DNA of 64,000 nt from Pollutimonas nitritireducens (GTDB lineage Bacteria > Pseudomonadota > Gammaproteobacteria > Burkholderiales > Burkholderiaceae_B), in contig NZ_PDNV01000015.1 in the NCBI RefSeq assembly GCF_002849615.1, forward strand, positions 29,240-93,239. Reading direction: 5' to 3'. The notes below the pieces were generated by a model, which was given only the letters and a program-made list of their open reading frames with translations, was not told the origin of the DNA and did not search any database. A program made the position numbers and the translations under genes. Positions within the stretch are counted from its first letter, which is position 1; each line of letters begins with the position of its first letter. Below, in pieces: positions 48,608 through 57,167 of the stretch.

Positions 48608-50072
48608 GGTTTACTCCTCGTTGCTGGACGCCGTGGCCCAGCAATGTTTCCAATTCACTGGTTGCGGCATCGTAGTCGACCCGCATTTCTATGCCTTGCT
48701 GCAGATAACTTTCCAGCCAGGGGTATTTTTCGATCGCTTCGTCGATTTGTGGATCGTTGCCGGGCGTATAGGCGCCCACGGCGATCAAGTCGTGGTTGCG
48801 TTGGTAGCGCGAGAGCATCTTCTTGAATTTGTGCACCAGGGCGAACTGCTCTTTGGGAACGATGGCCGACATCACCCGGGAAATCGACGCTTCGATATCA
48901 ATGGCTGGATAGTGGCCTGATTCGGCCAGGCTGCGCGACAATACGACGTGCCCGTCCAGAATGGCCCGGGCCGAATCGGCAATTGGATCTTGTTGATCAT
49001 CGCCTTCGGTCAATACGGTGTAGAAGGCGGTAATCGAGCCTGCAGGCCGATCGCCCAGGGGCGCGCCGTTGCCGGCACGCTCAACCAGGGCCGGCAGCTT
49101 GGCGAACACCGAAGGCGGATACCCCTTGGTCGCTGGCGGCTCGCCGATGGCCAGCGCTATTTCGCGTTGCGCCATGGCATAGCGCGTCAGTGAATCCATG
49201 ATCAGCAGCACGTGCTGACCCTGATCCCGGAAGTACTCGGCCAGCTTGGTCGCGTAGACCGCACCCTGCAGGCGCAATAAGGGCGAAACATCAGCCGGCG
49301 CGGCGACGACCACCGAACGTTTAAGGCCTTCAGCGCCCAGATTGTGTTCGATGAATTCCTTGACTTCGCGGCCTCGTTCACCGATCAGGCCCACGACAAT
49401 GACGTCGGCCTTGGTATAACGGGCCATCATGCCCAGCAGCACGCTTTTTCCCACGCCTGACCCGGCGAACAGGCCCATGCGCTGACCACGGCCTACCGTC
49501 AGCAATCCATTGATTGCCCGCACGCCGACGTCAAGCACTGTGTCTACGGGCGCTCGCGTCAGGGGGTTGATGATCTGGGCATTCAACGGGGCCGAGCCGA
49601 CGTTGGTCAGGGCGCCAAGATCGTCCAGCGGTCGGCCAGCTCCGTCCAGAACGCGTCCCAGCAGCGCCTCGCCGACGGGCAGGTGCCGCGACAGGATGGA
49701 CGGCGCACTGTACGTGTCGATTGCTGTCAAGGGCAGTGGAATGCGGCTCTGGACACCGGGTTCGATGGGGACGACACGGGCGCCTGGCGGCAAGCCCGAT
49801 GTATCGCTTTGCGGCATCAGGTACAAGGTATCGCCATGAAACCCGACCACCTCGGCGTCCGCCCAGTAATCCTGTCCCGGTGAAATCTCTATCTTGCAAG
49901 CGGCACCGACAGCCAGGCGCAGTCCCGTTGCTTCGAGCACCAGGCCGGTGGCCCGCGTGATGCGCCCGCTGACGTGCCAGGACTCCGTTGCCGCGACCCG
50001 CCGTGACCCGGTTTCGAGCTGGGCCAGCCAGCGATCGGTCGTCGTGGACAGCAGGTCGGTGCTCTTGGGCAT
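48600..50072 (-). CDS. fliI: Flagellar export ATPase FliI
   Basis: A 490-residue AAA/F1-beta-type ATPase. Walker A is GSGVGKS (residues 204-210), Walker B and the [13 protein letters not shown] segment follow, and [24 protein letters not shown] is typical of FliI/F1-beta. It energises the export of rod, hook and filament proteins. It overlaps fliH by 1 nt and fliJ by 8 nt. Confidence 0.96.
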   Translation of the reverse strand: MPKSTDLLSTTTDRWLAQLETGSRRVAATESWHVSGRITRATGLVLEATGLRLAVGAACKIEISPGQDYWADAEVVGFHGDTLYLMPQSDTSGLPPGARVVPIEPGVQSRIPLPLTAIDTYSAPSILSRHLPVGEALLGRVLDGAGRPLDDLGALTNVGSAPLNAQIINPLTRAPVDTVLDVGVRAINGLLTVGRGQRMGLFAGSGVGKSVLLGMMARYTKADVIVVGLIGERGREVKEFIEHNLGAEGLKRSVVVAAPADVSPLLRLQGAVYATKLAEYFRDQGQHVLLIMDSLTRYAMAQREIALAIGEPPATKGYPPSVFAKLPALVERAGNGAPLGDRPAGSITAFYTVLTEGDDQQDPIADSARAILDGHVVLSRSLAESGHYPAIDIEASISRVMSAIVPKEQFALVHKFKKMLSRYQRNHDLIAVGAYTPGNDPQIDEAIEKYPWLESYLQQGIEMRVDYDAATSELETLLGHGVQQRGVNHG

Positions 50073-50812
50073 CAGACTTTTTTCGCCGCAGTGAAGGTCT
50101 GTCCGAGCGCCGAGGTAACGCGTTCCCAGCGGGTTTGCAGGGTGGCGTCAATGTTGCCCAGCACGGTCTGTGCCAGGCAACCGCCGCGCTCGATACTTGC
50201 ATCGGCCACCAAGCGCCAGTGGCTGACGCCAATATCATGCTGCAGATACTGGTCCACCAGGTCAAGATCGTCGGGGTGGATGCGCAGCTTCAGTATGGCT
50301 TCCTTGCTCGTGTCCAGATGAGTGATATCACGAACCAGATCCAGTATTTTTTCCGGCTGCGCATCCAGGGTGCTGCGCAATACCTGTTCGGCGATGCGTA
50401 TGGACAGAGCGATAAGCGCCTGGCCCATTTCCTCGTCCACGGTGGCAAGTGCGAGGGCAGAGGCATTGGCCAGCTCATGCAGTTGGGCTATCTCTTGTTG
50501 CGCGCGCTCCCGTCCGGATGCCAGGCCCGCCTCGAAACCGGCGGCATAGCCTTCTTCGTGTCCGGCTTTGCCGCCCTCTTCCTTTCCCGCAAGCAGGCCT
50601 TGCGTATGGCCGGTGGCATAACCTTCCGCGTGGCCGGCAAGTTCGGCGGCATCACGCAGGCGCTGCACTTCAGCGTGGATATCCGCGAGCCTGGGTATGG
50701 GTTGTTGCGGCACAGTTGGCTGGGCCGCTGCCGCCGGGGCATCGAACGACGACATCTCCCAGCGTTTCCACGTTTCGGCTTCCTGATAGCGGCCTACGCG
50801 TTTGTCAGACAT
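50072..50812 (-). CDS. fliH: Flagellar export ATPase regulator FliH
   Basis: A 246-residue stator/regulator of FliI. Repeated Gly spaced by three residues in the middle ([21 protein letters not shown]) is the GxxxG repeat region of FliH, and the C-terminal part is the V-ATPase-E-like domain. The start is set within the overlap with fliG (ATG at 50812; a second ATG at 50818 is equally possible); earlier codons would merely run into fliG. Confidence 0.92.
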   Translation of the reverse strand: MSDKRVGRYQEAETWKRWEMSSFDAPAAAAQPTVPQQPIPRLADIHAEVQRLRDAAELAGHAEGYATGHTQGLLAGKEEGGKAGHEEGYAAGFEAGLASGRERAQQEIAQLHELANASALALATVDEEMGQALIALSIRIAEQVLRSTLDAQPEKILDLVRDITHLDTSKEAILKLRIHPDDLDLVDQYLQHDIGVSHWRLVADASIERGGCLAQTVLGNIDATLQTRWERVTSALGQTFTAAKKV

Positions 50813-51806
50813 ATTCATCGTTTCCGAGGCTGCCCAGCGTGAACTGGCCCGCTTCGGCCAGCTTGCGGGCGACCTGCACGATGTTTTTCTGTTCTTCTTC
50901 CACCTTGGACATGCGCACCGGACCTTGTGCATCCAGGTCGTCGCGCAACATCTCCGCAGCCCGGTTGGACATGTTTCTGAAGAATTTCTCGCGCAGTTCC
51001 TCCGGCGCGCCCTTCAGGGCAATTGTCAGGGACGTCGTGTCGATTTCTTTCATGATCAGCTGGATGGCCGTGTCTTCGATGTCAGCCAGATTCTCGAAGA
51101 CGAACATCTCGTCGACGATACGTTGCGCCAGGTCGGCGTCCAGCTCGCGCAGGCTGGCCACGACGGCATCTTCTTCCTGCGAATTCATGTAATTCAGTAT
51201 CTCGGCGGCCGTGCGTACGCCGCCCATTTTGCTGCGTTTGGCGCCTTGTCCGGACAGCATGTTGTTCAGGACATCGGTCAACTCATGGAGGGCCGAGGGC
51301 TGCACGCCGCCGAAGGTGGCGATGCGCAGCATGACGTCGTTGCGCAGTCGTTCCGTCAGCAGCGCCAGGACGCCCGACGCGCGGTCGCGTTCCAGGTGGA
51401 CCAGGATCGTCGCGATGATCTGTGGGTGCTCGTCGGCGATGAGCTCGGCCACGGCAGCCGCATCCAGCCAGTTCAGCGCGTCTATGCCGTTGGAGTTGTC
51501 ACCGGCTTCCAGGATGTCTTCGATCAGGCCGGCCGCGCGGTCATTGCCCAGGGCCTTGTTGAGCACCGAACGTATATAGTCGTCCGAGCCCAGGGTAACC
51601 GCCATGAACTGATCGGCCTCCTGGCGAAACTCTTCCAGCACGCCGTCCACGTCGGCGCGCGTCACCTGTTTCAAGTTCGCCATGGCGGACCCGACTAGCT
51701 GGACTTCGCGGGCGGTCAGATACTTGAATACTTCCGCAGCGGCGTCCTCGCCCAGCGACATCATCAGGATCGCGCAGCGGTCCAGGTTGGGATCAACGGT
51801 TGCCAT
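50805..51806 (-). CDS. fliG: Flagellar motor switch protein FliG
   Basis: A 333-residue torque-generating ring protein. The EHPQ motif is present (ADEHPQIIATIL near residue 128), as are the armadillo-like middle domain and the C-terminal domain (RGAPEELREKFFRNMSNRAAEMLR type, with charged ridge). It overlaps fliF by 14 nt and fliH by 8 nt. Confidence 0.96.
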   Translation of the reverse strand: MATVDPNLDRCAILMMSLGEDAAAEVFKYLTAREVQLVGSAMANLKQVTRADVDGVLEEFRQEADQFMAVTLGSDDYIRSVLNKALGNDRAAGLIEDILEAGDNSNGIDALNWLDAAAVAELIADEHPQIIATILVHLERDRASGVLALLTERLRNDVMLRIATFGGVQPSALHELTDVLNNMLSGQGAKRSKMGGVRTAAEILNYMNSQEEDAVVASLRELDADLAQRIVDEMFVFENLADIEDTAIQLIMKEIDTTSLTIALKGAPEELREKFFRNMSNRAAEMLRDDLDAQGPVRMSKVEEEQKNIVQVARKLAEAGQFTLGSLGNDEYV

Positions 51807-53487
51807 TTTTTTCCATCCATGAACGCAACACCATCGCGACGGCGCGCGGATCTTTCTCGGCCATGGTACGGGCCGTATTCATATTGTCTTCGTAACGGCT
51901 GATTTCGTTGGCGCGGCGTTCGGCCGCCGCCATCTGTTCCAGATTGCTCGCATTCTCCGCCAGTTCAGCGTCGCTTACGACTTTCTCCGCCGCTGCCGTC
52001 TCCATCATTGGCTTGACAAATTTGCGCCATACGAACAGCACCAGCAACGCAATCAGCAAGTATTTGGCAAGCTGCAGCGCGAAATCCAGATAGACCGGGT
52101 TTTCCCAGATCGGCAGCGCAGGTGGGGTTTCATCGCTGAATGCCGTGTTTACAACGCTTAATGTGTCGCCGCGTTCGGGCGAGTATCCCATTGCTTGCTT
52201 GACCAGGTCATTGAGCTTCTGCAATTCCGCCTCGGGCAAGGCCTCGGGTTTACCGTCGATATTACGGTAATTGACGACAACCGCCACCGATAGGCGTTGC
52301 AGCTTGCCCATGGGATCTTTGACGTGGCTGATTGTGCGGTCGACTTCGTAGTTGATGGTCGCGTCATTGCGAGCGTTGCCCGTACCGTTCAACAGCGTGC
52401 TGTTGGGAGTCAGGTTGGTGACCGTGTCATTGCCTGCGGCGCCATTGGGCGCGTTGGGGTTGGCGGCATTTGGATCAGCAGGATTCCCTTGCGGCGCATT
52501 GGCCTGGGGTGTGATGATGGGAGCCGTGGCATTGGCAGGCGGCTGGTTCGTCAACGCGCCCGGCACGCCTTCCGGCGGCAATACATTATTCTGCACGGAT
52601 GAGCTGGTTTGCTCGCTGCGAACGGCGCCTTCGCCTGGCTTTTGATTGGGGCGATAGACTTCCGACGTTTTCTCGCGCTGCGCGAAGTCCATGTCGGCTG
52701 TGACCTGCGCCCGAACATTGCCGGGGCCCACCAAAGGATTCAGCAAGGTCAGTATGCGCTGAACGGTACGCGATTCTATGTCGTTGACCAGGTTGCGACG
52801 GCTGCTGTCGACACCGGCTTCACCCGTAGGAAAGGTCAGCAATCGACCGTTCTGATCCACGACCGACACTTTGTCAGCGGTCAGGTTGGGAACGCTGGAT
52901 GAAACCAGCCAGGTGATCGCGGCAACCTGGGCGTCGCTCAAACTGCGGCCAGGGTACAGCGTCAACAGTACCGATGCGGTAGGCGATTGGCGATCGCGCA
53001 CGAACAGCGATTCGCGCGGTATGGCCAGGTGCAGACGGGCCTCTTGCACCGCGTGCAAGGCCTGGATGGAACTGACGATTTCTCCTTCCAGGGCGCGCTG
53101 GTAATTGATCTGTTCGGTGAACTGGCTGGCACCGAAGCGGGTTTGATCCATTAGCTCGAAGCCAGTTTCTCCGCTGCGCGGCAAGCCTTGCTGGGCAAGT
53201 TGCAGACGCGCTTCATGCACCTTATTGGCGGGCACCAGTATGGCGTTGCCGTTGGGTCCAAGCTGGTAGGGCACGTTCAATTGCGTGAGCGCGGCAACAA
53301 TGGCTCCGCCATCGCGGTCTTGCAGGTTCGAGAACAAGACTTTGTAGTCGGGCTCGCGGCTCCAGAGCAGCAGCACGGCAATGACGGCGACAACGGCGGC
53401 GGCAGCGCCCAGCTGGATGGGCTTGGACCAGGTTCCTATTTTTGCAAGAGCCGGGTAGCGGGCCAAAAAAGCAGCCGTTTGGCTCAT
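51793..53487 (-). CDS. fliF: Flagellar MS-ring protein FliF
   Basis: A 564-residue protein with two membrane helices (about residues 24-42 and 454-473). The periplasmic ring-building motifs are present, with YKVLFSNLQDRDGG and the ring region HAVQEARLHLAIP; the loop around residues 300-380 is Pro/Ala/Asn-rich. The C-terminus (MVLRSWMEKNG) binds FliG. The ATG at 53487 gives the canonical beginning. It is the first gene of the minus-strand fli operon, divergent from fliE. Confidence 0.95.
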   Translation of the reverse strand: MSQTAAFLARYPALAKIGTWSKPIQLGAAAAVVAVIAVLLLWSREPDYKVLFSNLQDRDGGAIVAALTQLNVPYQLGPNGNAILVPANKVHEARLQLAQQGLPRSGETGFELMDQTRFGASQFTEQINYQRALEGEIVSSIQALHAVQEARLHLAIPRESLFVRDRQSPTASVLLTLYPGRSLSDAQVAAITWLVSSSVPNLTADKVSVVDQNGRLLTFPTGEAGVDSSRRNLVNDIESRTVQRILTLLNPLVGPGNVRAQVTADMDFAQREKTSEVYRPNQKPGEGAVRSEQTSSSVQNNVLPPEGVPGALTNQPPANATAPIITPQANAPQGNPADPNAANPNAPNGAAGNDTVTNLTPNSTLLNGTGNARNDATINYEVDRTISHVKDPMGKLQRLSVAVVVNYRNIDGKPEALPEAELQKLNDLVKQAMGYSPERGDTLSVVNTAFSDETPPALPIWENPVYLDFALQLAKYLLIALLVLFVWRKFVKPMMETAAAEKVVSDAELAENASNLEQMAAAERRANEISRYEDNMNTARTMAEKDPRAVAMVLRSWMEKNGNR

Positions 53488-53856
53488 TGATGACCTCTGT
53501 CGCTGTGATGGTTGGGGCCAAGCAGGAACGTCGAGCTGGGAGTTGGCAAGGTGGACATGCGGCAAGACAAATATAAGGAGTTTGAATTATTGCGCGGTTC
53601 GGCGCAGAGGCAAGCGTCGAAGAATGCCGCTTTTGGGTGTTATTTAGCTCTTATGAATCGTATGAAATGACCGATGCCAGTCCTGTATGGTTTGCCCGCC
53701 CTGCAATCCGCGGTGACGAGACTATAGCTGTTGATGTCATGGTTGGTAATGCTGGAAAAGCAGGGTGATTTGCCCTTAGATGCAGGGGTTGCCGTAGCGG
53801 ATAGTTGGGTACATTGTGCAGGCGTGAAAGTTTCGCGCTTTTGGACTCTAGATAAA
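53488..53856. promoter_or_regulatory. Divergent fliF / fliE control region
   Basis: A 369-bp non-coding gap between two class II units. Open frames that cross it are not conserved-looking extensions of FliF or FliE. A TGAAAGTTT (about 53825-53833) upstream of fliE resembles a sigma-28 -35, but the nearest -10-like sequence (CTAGATAA) is 14 bp away instead of 11, so I do not call it. FlhDC-dependent sigma-70 control is expected from the gene class; I cannot place the site. Confidence 0.4.
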
Positions 53857-54189
53857 ATGGCTATACAAAATATATCGGCAATCGAGAACATGCTGTCGCA
53901 GATGCGGGCGGTTGCACAGGCGGCGTCGGCGGGCCCGGTGCGTACGCCGAACATGGTGCCGGATTCGGGCGGCTTCGCTGCAGAGCTGGCGCGTTCCTTG
54001 GGGCGCGTAGCGGAAATGCAGAACAGTTCTGCAGCGCAGACGCGCGCATTCCAGGCCGGGGATGCGGACGTGTCGCTGAACAATGTGATGATTGATATGC
54101 AGAAGGCAGGGATAGCGTTCCAGGCGACGGTGCAGGTGCGCAACCGGCTGGTGGCGGCTTATCAGGAAATTGCCAGCATGGCGGTTTAA
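53857..54189 (+). CDS. fliE: Flagellar MS-ring/rod adaptor protein FliE
   Basis: A 110-residue export-gate/rod adaptor that joins the MS ring to the rod. The C-terminal helices carry the FliE signature DVSLNNVMIDMQKAGIAFQATVQVRNRLV. The ATG at 53857 (MAIQNISAIENML) is the one that fits the family length of ~105-110; upstream starts would add an unrelated leader. It stands alone on the plus strand, with minus-strand units on both sides. Confidence 0.95.
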   Translation: MAIQNISAIENMLSQMRAVAQAASAGPVRTPNMVPDSGGFAAELARSLGRVAEMQNSSAAQTRAFQAGDADVSLNNVMIDMQKAGIAFQATVQVRNRLVAAYQEIASMAV

Positions 54190-54274
54190 CGACTGACTTT
54201 TTGAAAAGTCGACGCCTCGATTAGTAAGCGTGGCAGCGGCGCTTGTATGGTGCGCCATACTATTTCTTCTGCCA

Positions 54275-54493
54275 GCGCTGCCGGTCGGTATGGACACTGC
54301 TCAATATCGCTGCGACCCCGTGCTTCGCCGGGGCAAACCCGCATTCCACCTGGATCGGGGCGGGCGCGAACTCACAAAAACGGGCAGCTTAGGCTGCCAG
54401 TTTTTGTTCAGACATGCGCGCCCTTGTCTCCCCGATCCAGGCGGAATGCGGGGCGCGCTCAAATTTCGCTGTGCCCATACCGACCGGCAGCGC
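54275..54493. repeat. 219-bp imperfect palindrome in the fliE / FlhB-like convergence
   Basis: Three nested arm pairs: outer gcgctgccggtcggtatg (54275-54292) with a perfect 18-bp complement at 54476-54493; middle 23-bp arms 54338-54360 and 54430-54452 with one mismatch; inner 15-bp arms 54374-54388 and 54393-54407 with one mismatch and a TTAG loop. Unpaired bulges separate them, and the left side has an extra small CCCCG...CGGGG hairpin (about 54316-54332). Together they would fold into one long hairpin on either strand. Such composite structure is typical of dispersed intergenic repeats. Confidence 0.85.
54374..54407. terminator. Hairpin at the centre of the palindrome, likely bidirectional terminator
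   Basis: acaaaaac-gggcagc pairs with gctgcc-agtttttgt around a TTAG loop, with U-rich ends in both directions, between the convergent fliE and FlhB-like genes. Confidence 0.65.
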
Positions 54494-54605
54494 CTAGTGT
54501 AGAGATTTGTTGGGCGACTGTCGGGCGGGATCGCAGCACCCAGCTAAGCTGAGCGATGGGTGGCGAAGTACGCGGCACATTTGCGTCTTCGCTCGACCCG
54601 GCCTT

Positions 54606-54929
54606 TTATCGTGCGGCTTCAGTATCCTGCTGCATCAATAGTTCTTGCCCCTTACCACCTTCCAATCCGTATAGCCATGCAAGCAGTTCAGCGATGGCGA
54701 CGTAAAGCTGGGGGGGGATGTGGGCGTCCAGGTCTATTTGCATGAGCAGGCCTACAAGCTCGGGCGACTGGTGGACGTAAAGATTGTTTTCCTTGGCAGT
54801 GCGGATGATAGTTTCGGCGAGGGTGCCGTAGCCTTTGGCGACGACGCGTGGAGCGGCGTCTTGCTTGTCGTAGGTGATGGCGACGGCGACAGGGCGGACG
54901 TCGTCTTGAGGACTTGTTCCGACGCTCAT
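54606..54929 (-). CDS. FlhB C-terminal-domain paralogue (FlhX/YscU-C-like)
   Basis: A 107-residue protein equal to the cytoplasmic C-terminal domain of FlhB only: no membrane helices, and it starts with PVAVAITYDKQDAAPRVVAKG, the strand after the NPTH loop, but the NPTH motif itself is missing. The part NNLYVHQSPELVGLLMQIDLDAHIPPQLYVAIAELLAWLY matches FlhB helix-sheet order. Its start overlaps the upstream FliK-like gene by 4 nt, so they form a coupled pair. It may interact with that FliK-like protein in place of FlhB; function not established. Confidence 0.88.
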   Translation of the reverse strand: MSVGTSPQDDVRPVAVAITYDKQDAAPRVVAKGYGTLAETIIRTAKENNLYVHQSPELVGLLMQIDLDAHIPPQLYVAIAELLAWLYGLEGGKGQELLMQQDTEAAR

Positions 54930-56275
54930 GGCTGGGTGCTTCCGTGGACGATGCTTGCGGCAGCATCCCAGGCGTTGTCGGCGACGGCGATCTGGCTGAG
55001 TTGCATGCCGATGGCGGAGTAGCGCTCGCGCAGGGCTTCGACGTGCTCTTTCAGCAGCGTGGATGATTCGGGTGCGATGAGTTGCATGACGACTTGTTGC
55101 CCGGCCAGCGTCAGCCTGGCCTGGACGTTGCCAAGCGTCGGCAACTGGATGTTGATGCGGGTGGCCCAGTGTTCAGTCTCAGGCGATAGAAGGGTGTCGT
55201 CGCGTGACGGTTCGCGGCGGTTGATTTCCCATTCCATGGGCGCGTCGGGCCATGCCTCGCCGCGCCACGCGAAGGTCTGGTTCGCCAATACTTCCAGTTG
55301 CTGACGGACGATTTGATGGGTTTGGGGGTCAAGGCCGGGTACGGGAACAGGCGTGCTGGTATTGGGCGATCCGGCGGATGTAGTGGTGTTCCCAGCCGTA
55401 GGGCTTGGGAGCGCTTCGCCACGGTGACCTTGAGCAGTCGCGAGTGTGTCGGCGGTTGCAGCAGAAAATGGAGCCGAAGTGTTTCCGCCGCTTGTTGGAG
55501 CAGCGTTGGCCGGGCTGCTGCCGGGTGCCGGGCCTTGCCCGCCGCGTGCGACCTGGGCTTGCGGCTCTTGCCTCAGCTGGGTGAGGCTATGCTTGCCGTA
55601 GGCCAGGTTGTTCAAATGCGATTCGTAGAAGATGCCGCTGCTTTGAAGTGCTTGCGCCAAGGCTTGAGCCAATTGGGCGGGGACGGACGCCGCAGACGGA
55701 TTCGTCGCCGTGGCAGCTGTTGCTGACGCCGCCGCCGCAGTCGGCGCATTTATATTCTGACTGCGGACTGCAGTGGCTGCACCATCCACCCTTGCAGTAT
55801 GACCCGATGTCGCGTTCATGCCAGCGGCAGCGCTGGGCAGGGCAGAGCGCGGGTTGGTAATCAGCAAGGGGGCTTTGCCTTGTACGGCGGCCGGCTGGTC
55901 CGGATGGTTGGCCAGCAAAGCCAGGATGGTTCGGGCCGCATGGCCTAGGCTTGTGGGCGCCGATTTTGTGGTACTGGTATTCGGGGCGCTGCGCGCAGCC
56001 AGTATTTCGGCGGCAAGGGCGTCGAGCTTGGCGCGATTGATTGCTTGGCGGGTTTGCTGTTCGGTCTGGGCGGTAGCCCGGTCCACGCCGTCCCGAGTTT
56101 GCCGGTGCAGTTCATTCTGGGCCGCATCGGGCCGTTCTGCGCTGCCGGGTTGGGTTACCGCGTCGGGGCGCGCGCCGGTAACCAGGTTGGCCTGCTGCGA
56201 CAGCGTGGTGCCAAGCACCGAATCCAGCCGATGCACCAGCAGGGTGCCCAGGGCCGATGGGCCGCCTATGCTCAT
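54926..56275 (-). CDS. Second FliK-like hook-length control protein
   Basis: A 449-residue protein with a low-complexity Ala/Thr/Asn/Gln-rich N-terminal ~330 residues and a C-terminal FliK-type domain (MEWEINRREPSR, then VQARLTLAGQQVVMQLIAPES and a helix with EALRERYSAIGMQLSQIAV). It lacks the classic LRLDPPELG of the FliK at 46712. It follows fliT by only 3 nt and overlaps the FlhB-like gene by 4 nt. Secreted substrate or export regulator are both possible. Confidence 0.8.
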   Translation of the reverse strand: MSIGGPSALGTLLVHRLDSVLGTTLSQQANLVTGARPDAVTQPGSAERPDAAQNELHRQTRDGVDRATAQTEQQTRQAINRAKLDALAAEILAARSAPNTSTTKSAPTSLGHAARTILALLANHPDQPAAVQGKAPLLITNPRSALPSAAAGMNATSGHTARVDGAATAVRSQNINAPTAAAASATAATATNPSAASVPAQLAQALAQALQSSGIFYESHLNNLAYGKHSLTQLRQEPQAQVARGGQGPAPGSSPANAAPTSGGNTSAPFSAATADTLATAQGHRGEALPSPTAGNTTTSAGSPNTSTPVPVPGLDPQTHQIVRQQLEVLANQTFAWRGEAWPDAPMEWEINRREPSRDDTLLSPETEHWATRINIQLPTLGNVQARLTLAGQQVVMQLIAPESSTLLKEHVEALRERYSAIGMQLSQIAVADNAWDAAASIVHGSTQP

Positions 56276-56278
56276 GGT

Positions 56279-56617
56279 TTATGCAGCGTTGCTGGAGTAG
56301 GCGTGCAACACGGTTTGTTGACGGCGCATATTGCTCAGCAGCATGCTTAGCCGGCCGAGTTCAGGTGCGGCCAGCATGCGGATATTGGCGTCGTCTTCCA
56401 GTATTCGGGTCAGTAGGTCCCTGCGCATTTCCCGGTCTTCGTCGCTGAGCGGTGCAATGCTGCGCAGCGATTCAACGGCATCCTGGTATTGTTCACCCAA
56501 GGCGACCACTTGGTCCCAGTTGTCGGAGCGAGCCTCAGCCAGCATGCGGCTGGAGATGCCGGCAATGATCTCGTATTGGCGCAAGATGGTATTGGTAACG
56601 CTGGTAGGTGAAGTCAT
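56279..56617 (-). CDS. fliT: Flagellar chaperone FliT
   Basis: A 112-residue helical protein, probably the export chaperone of the filament cap FliD and, in enterobacteria, an inhibitor of FlhDC. The sequence shows the FliT-type pattern of amphipathic helices (YEIIAGISSRMLAEARSDNWDQVVALGEQYQDAVE). The N-terminal motif and size fit; the level of similarity in FliT is generally low, so context supports the call. Confidence 0.82.
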   Translation of the reverse strand: MTSPTSVTNTILRQYEIIAGISSRMLAEARSDNWDQVVALGEQYQDAVESLRSIAPLSDEDREMRRDLLTRILEDDANIRMLAAPELGRLSMLLSNMRRQQTVLHAYSSNAA

Positions 56618-56729
56618 GAGGGTGTTCGACGGGGTAGCGGTTGTAAAGTGAGCGGGTCTGCTGATGGGCCAGACTGATGTATTAAAGGCCTAAATACTAT
56701 GGATACAAAGTGGACAAACAGCCTAATCC

Positions 56730-57164
56730 TTATCCAGCAATGGCTTCCGTGGGCAGTGGATCGACCGCCTCACGCCAGGCGCTTGCTATGTCGACCAACA
56801 TGCGTTCAGCCAGTGCAAGCTTGTCAAGGTCGTTGTTCAGGTTGGCCAGAAGCAAATTTCGTATGATCAGCTCGTACGTGGCAATAAGATTATTGGCCAG
56901 CTCGCCCCCGGTGGTTTTGTCCACGCTGGCTTTCAGGCCGGAGTCCACAATATCGATAGCCTTGGAGAGGCTCATGCCTCGGCCCTCGATATTGCCGTTT
57001 TCCATATAGAGCCGGGCCTTTAATATTGCCGCCTGCGCACCATTGAACAACAGGGTGATCAGTCGTTCAGGACTGGCGCTGAACACCTCGGTTTGCAATC
57101 CGACTTGGGCATAGGCCTGAATCGAATGCTGTCGACGGGGGCCGCGGGCGGGAGAGAGGCTCAT
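56730..57164 (-). CDS. fliS: Flagellin export chaperone FliS
   Basis: A 144-residue chaperone that keeps flagellin monomeric before export. The FliS core is intact: YAQVGLQTEVFSASPERLITLLFNGAQAAI and a conserved helix near ELIIRNLLLANLNNDLDKLALAERML. It starts 3 nt after fliD. Confidence 0.93.
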   Translation of the reverse strand: MSLSPARGPRRQHSIQAYAQVGLQTEVFSASPERLITLLFNGAQAAILKARLYMENGNIEGRGMSLSKAIDIVDSGLKASVDKTTGGELANNLIATYELIIRNLLLANLNNDLDKLALAERMLVDIASAWREAVDPLPTEAIAG

Positions 57165-57167
57165 GAC

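Noticed and set aside
54926..56275. Reading the second FliK-like gene as a secreted adhesin because of its low-complexity N-terminus
   Set aside because: The C-terminal FliK-type domain and the flagellar neighbours explain it better.
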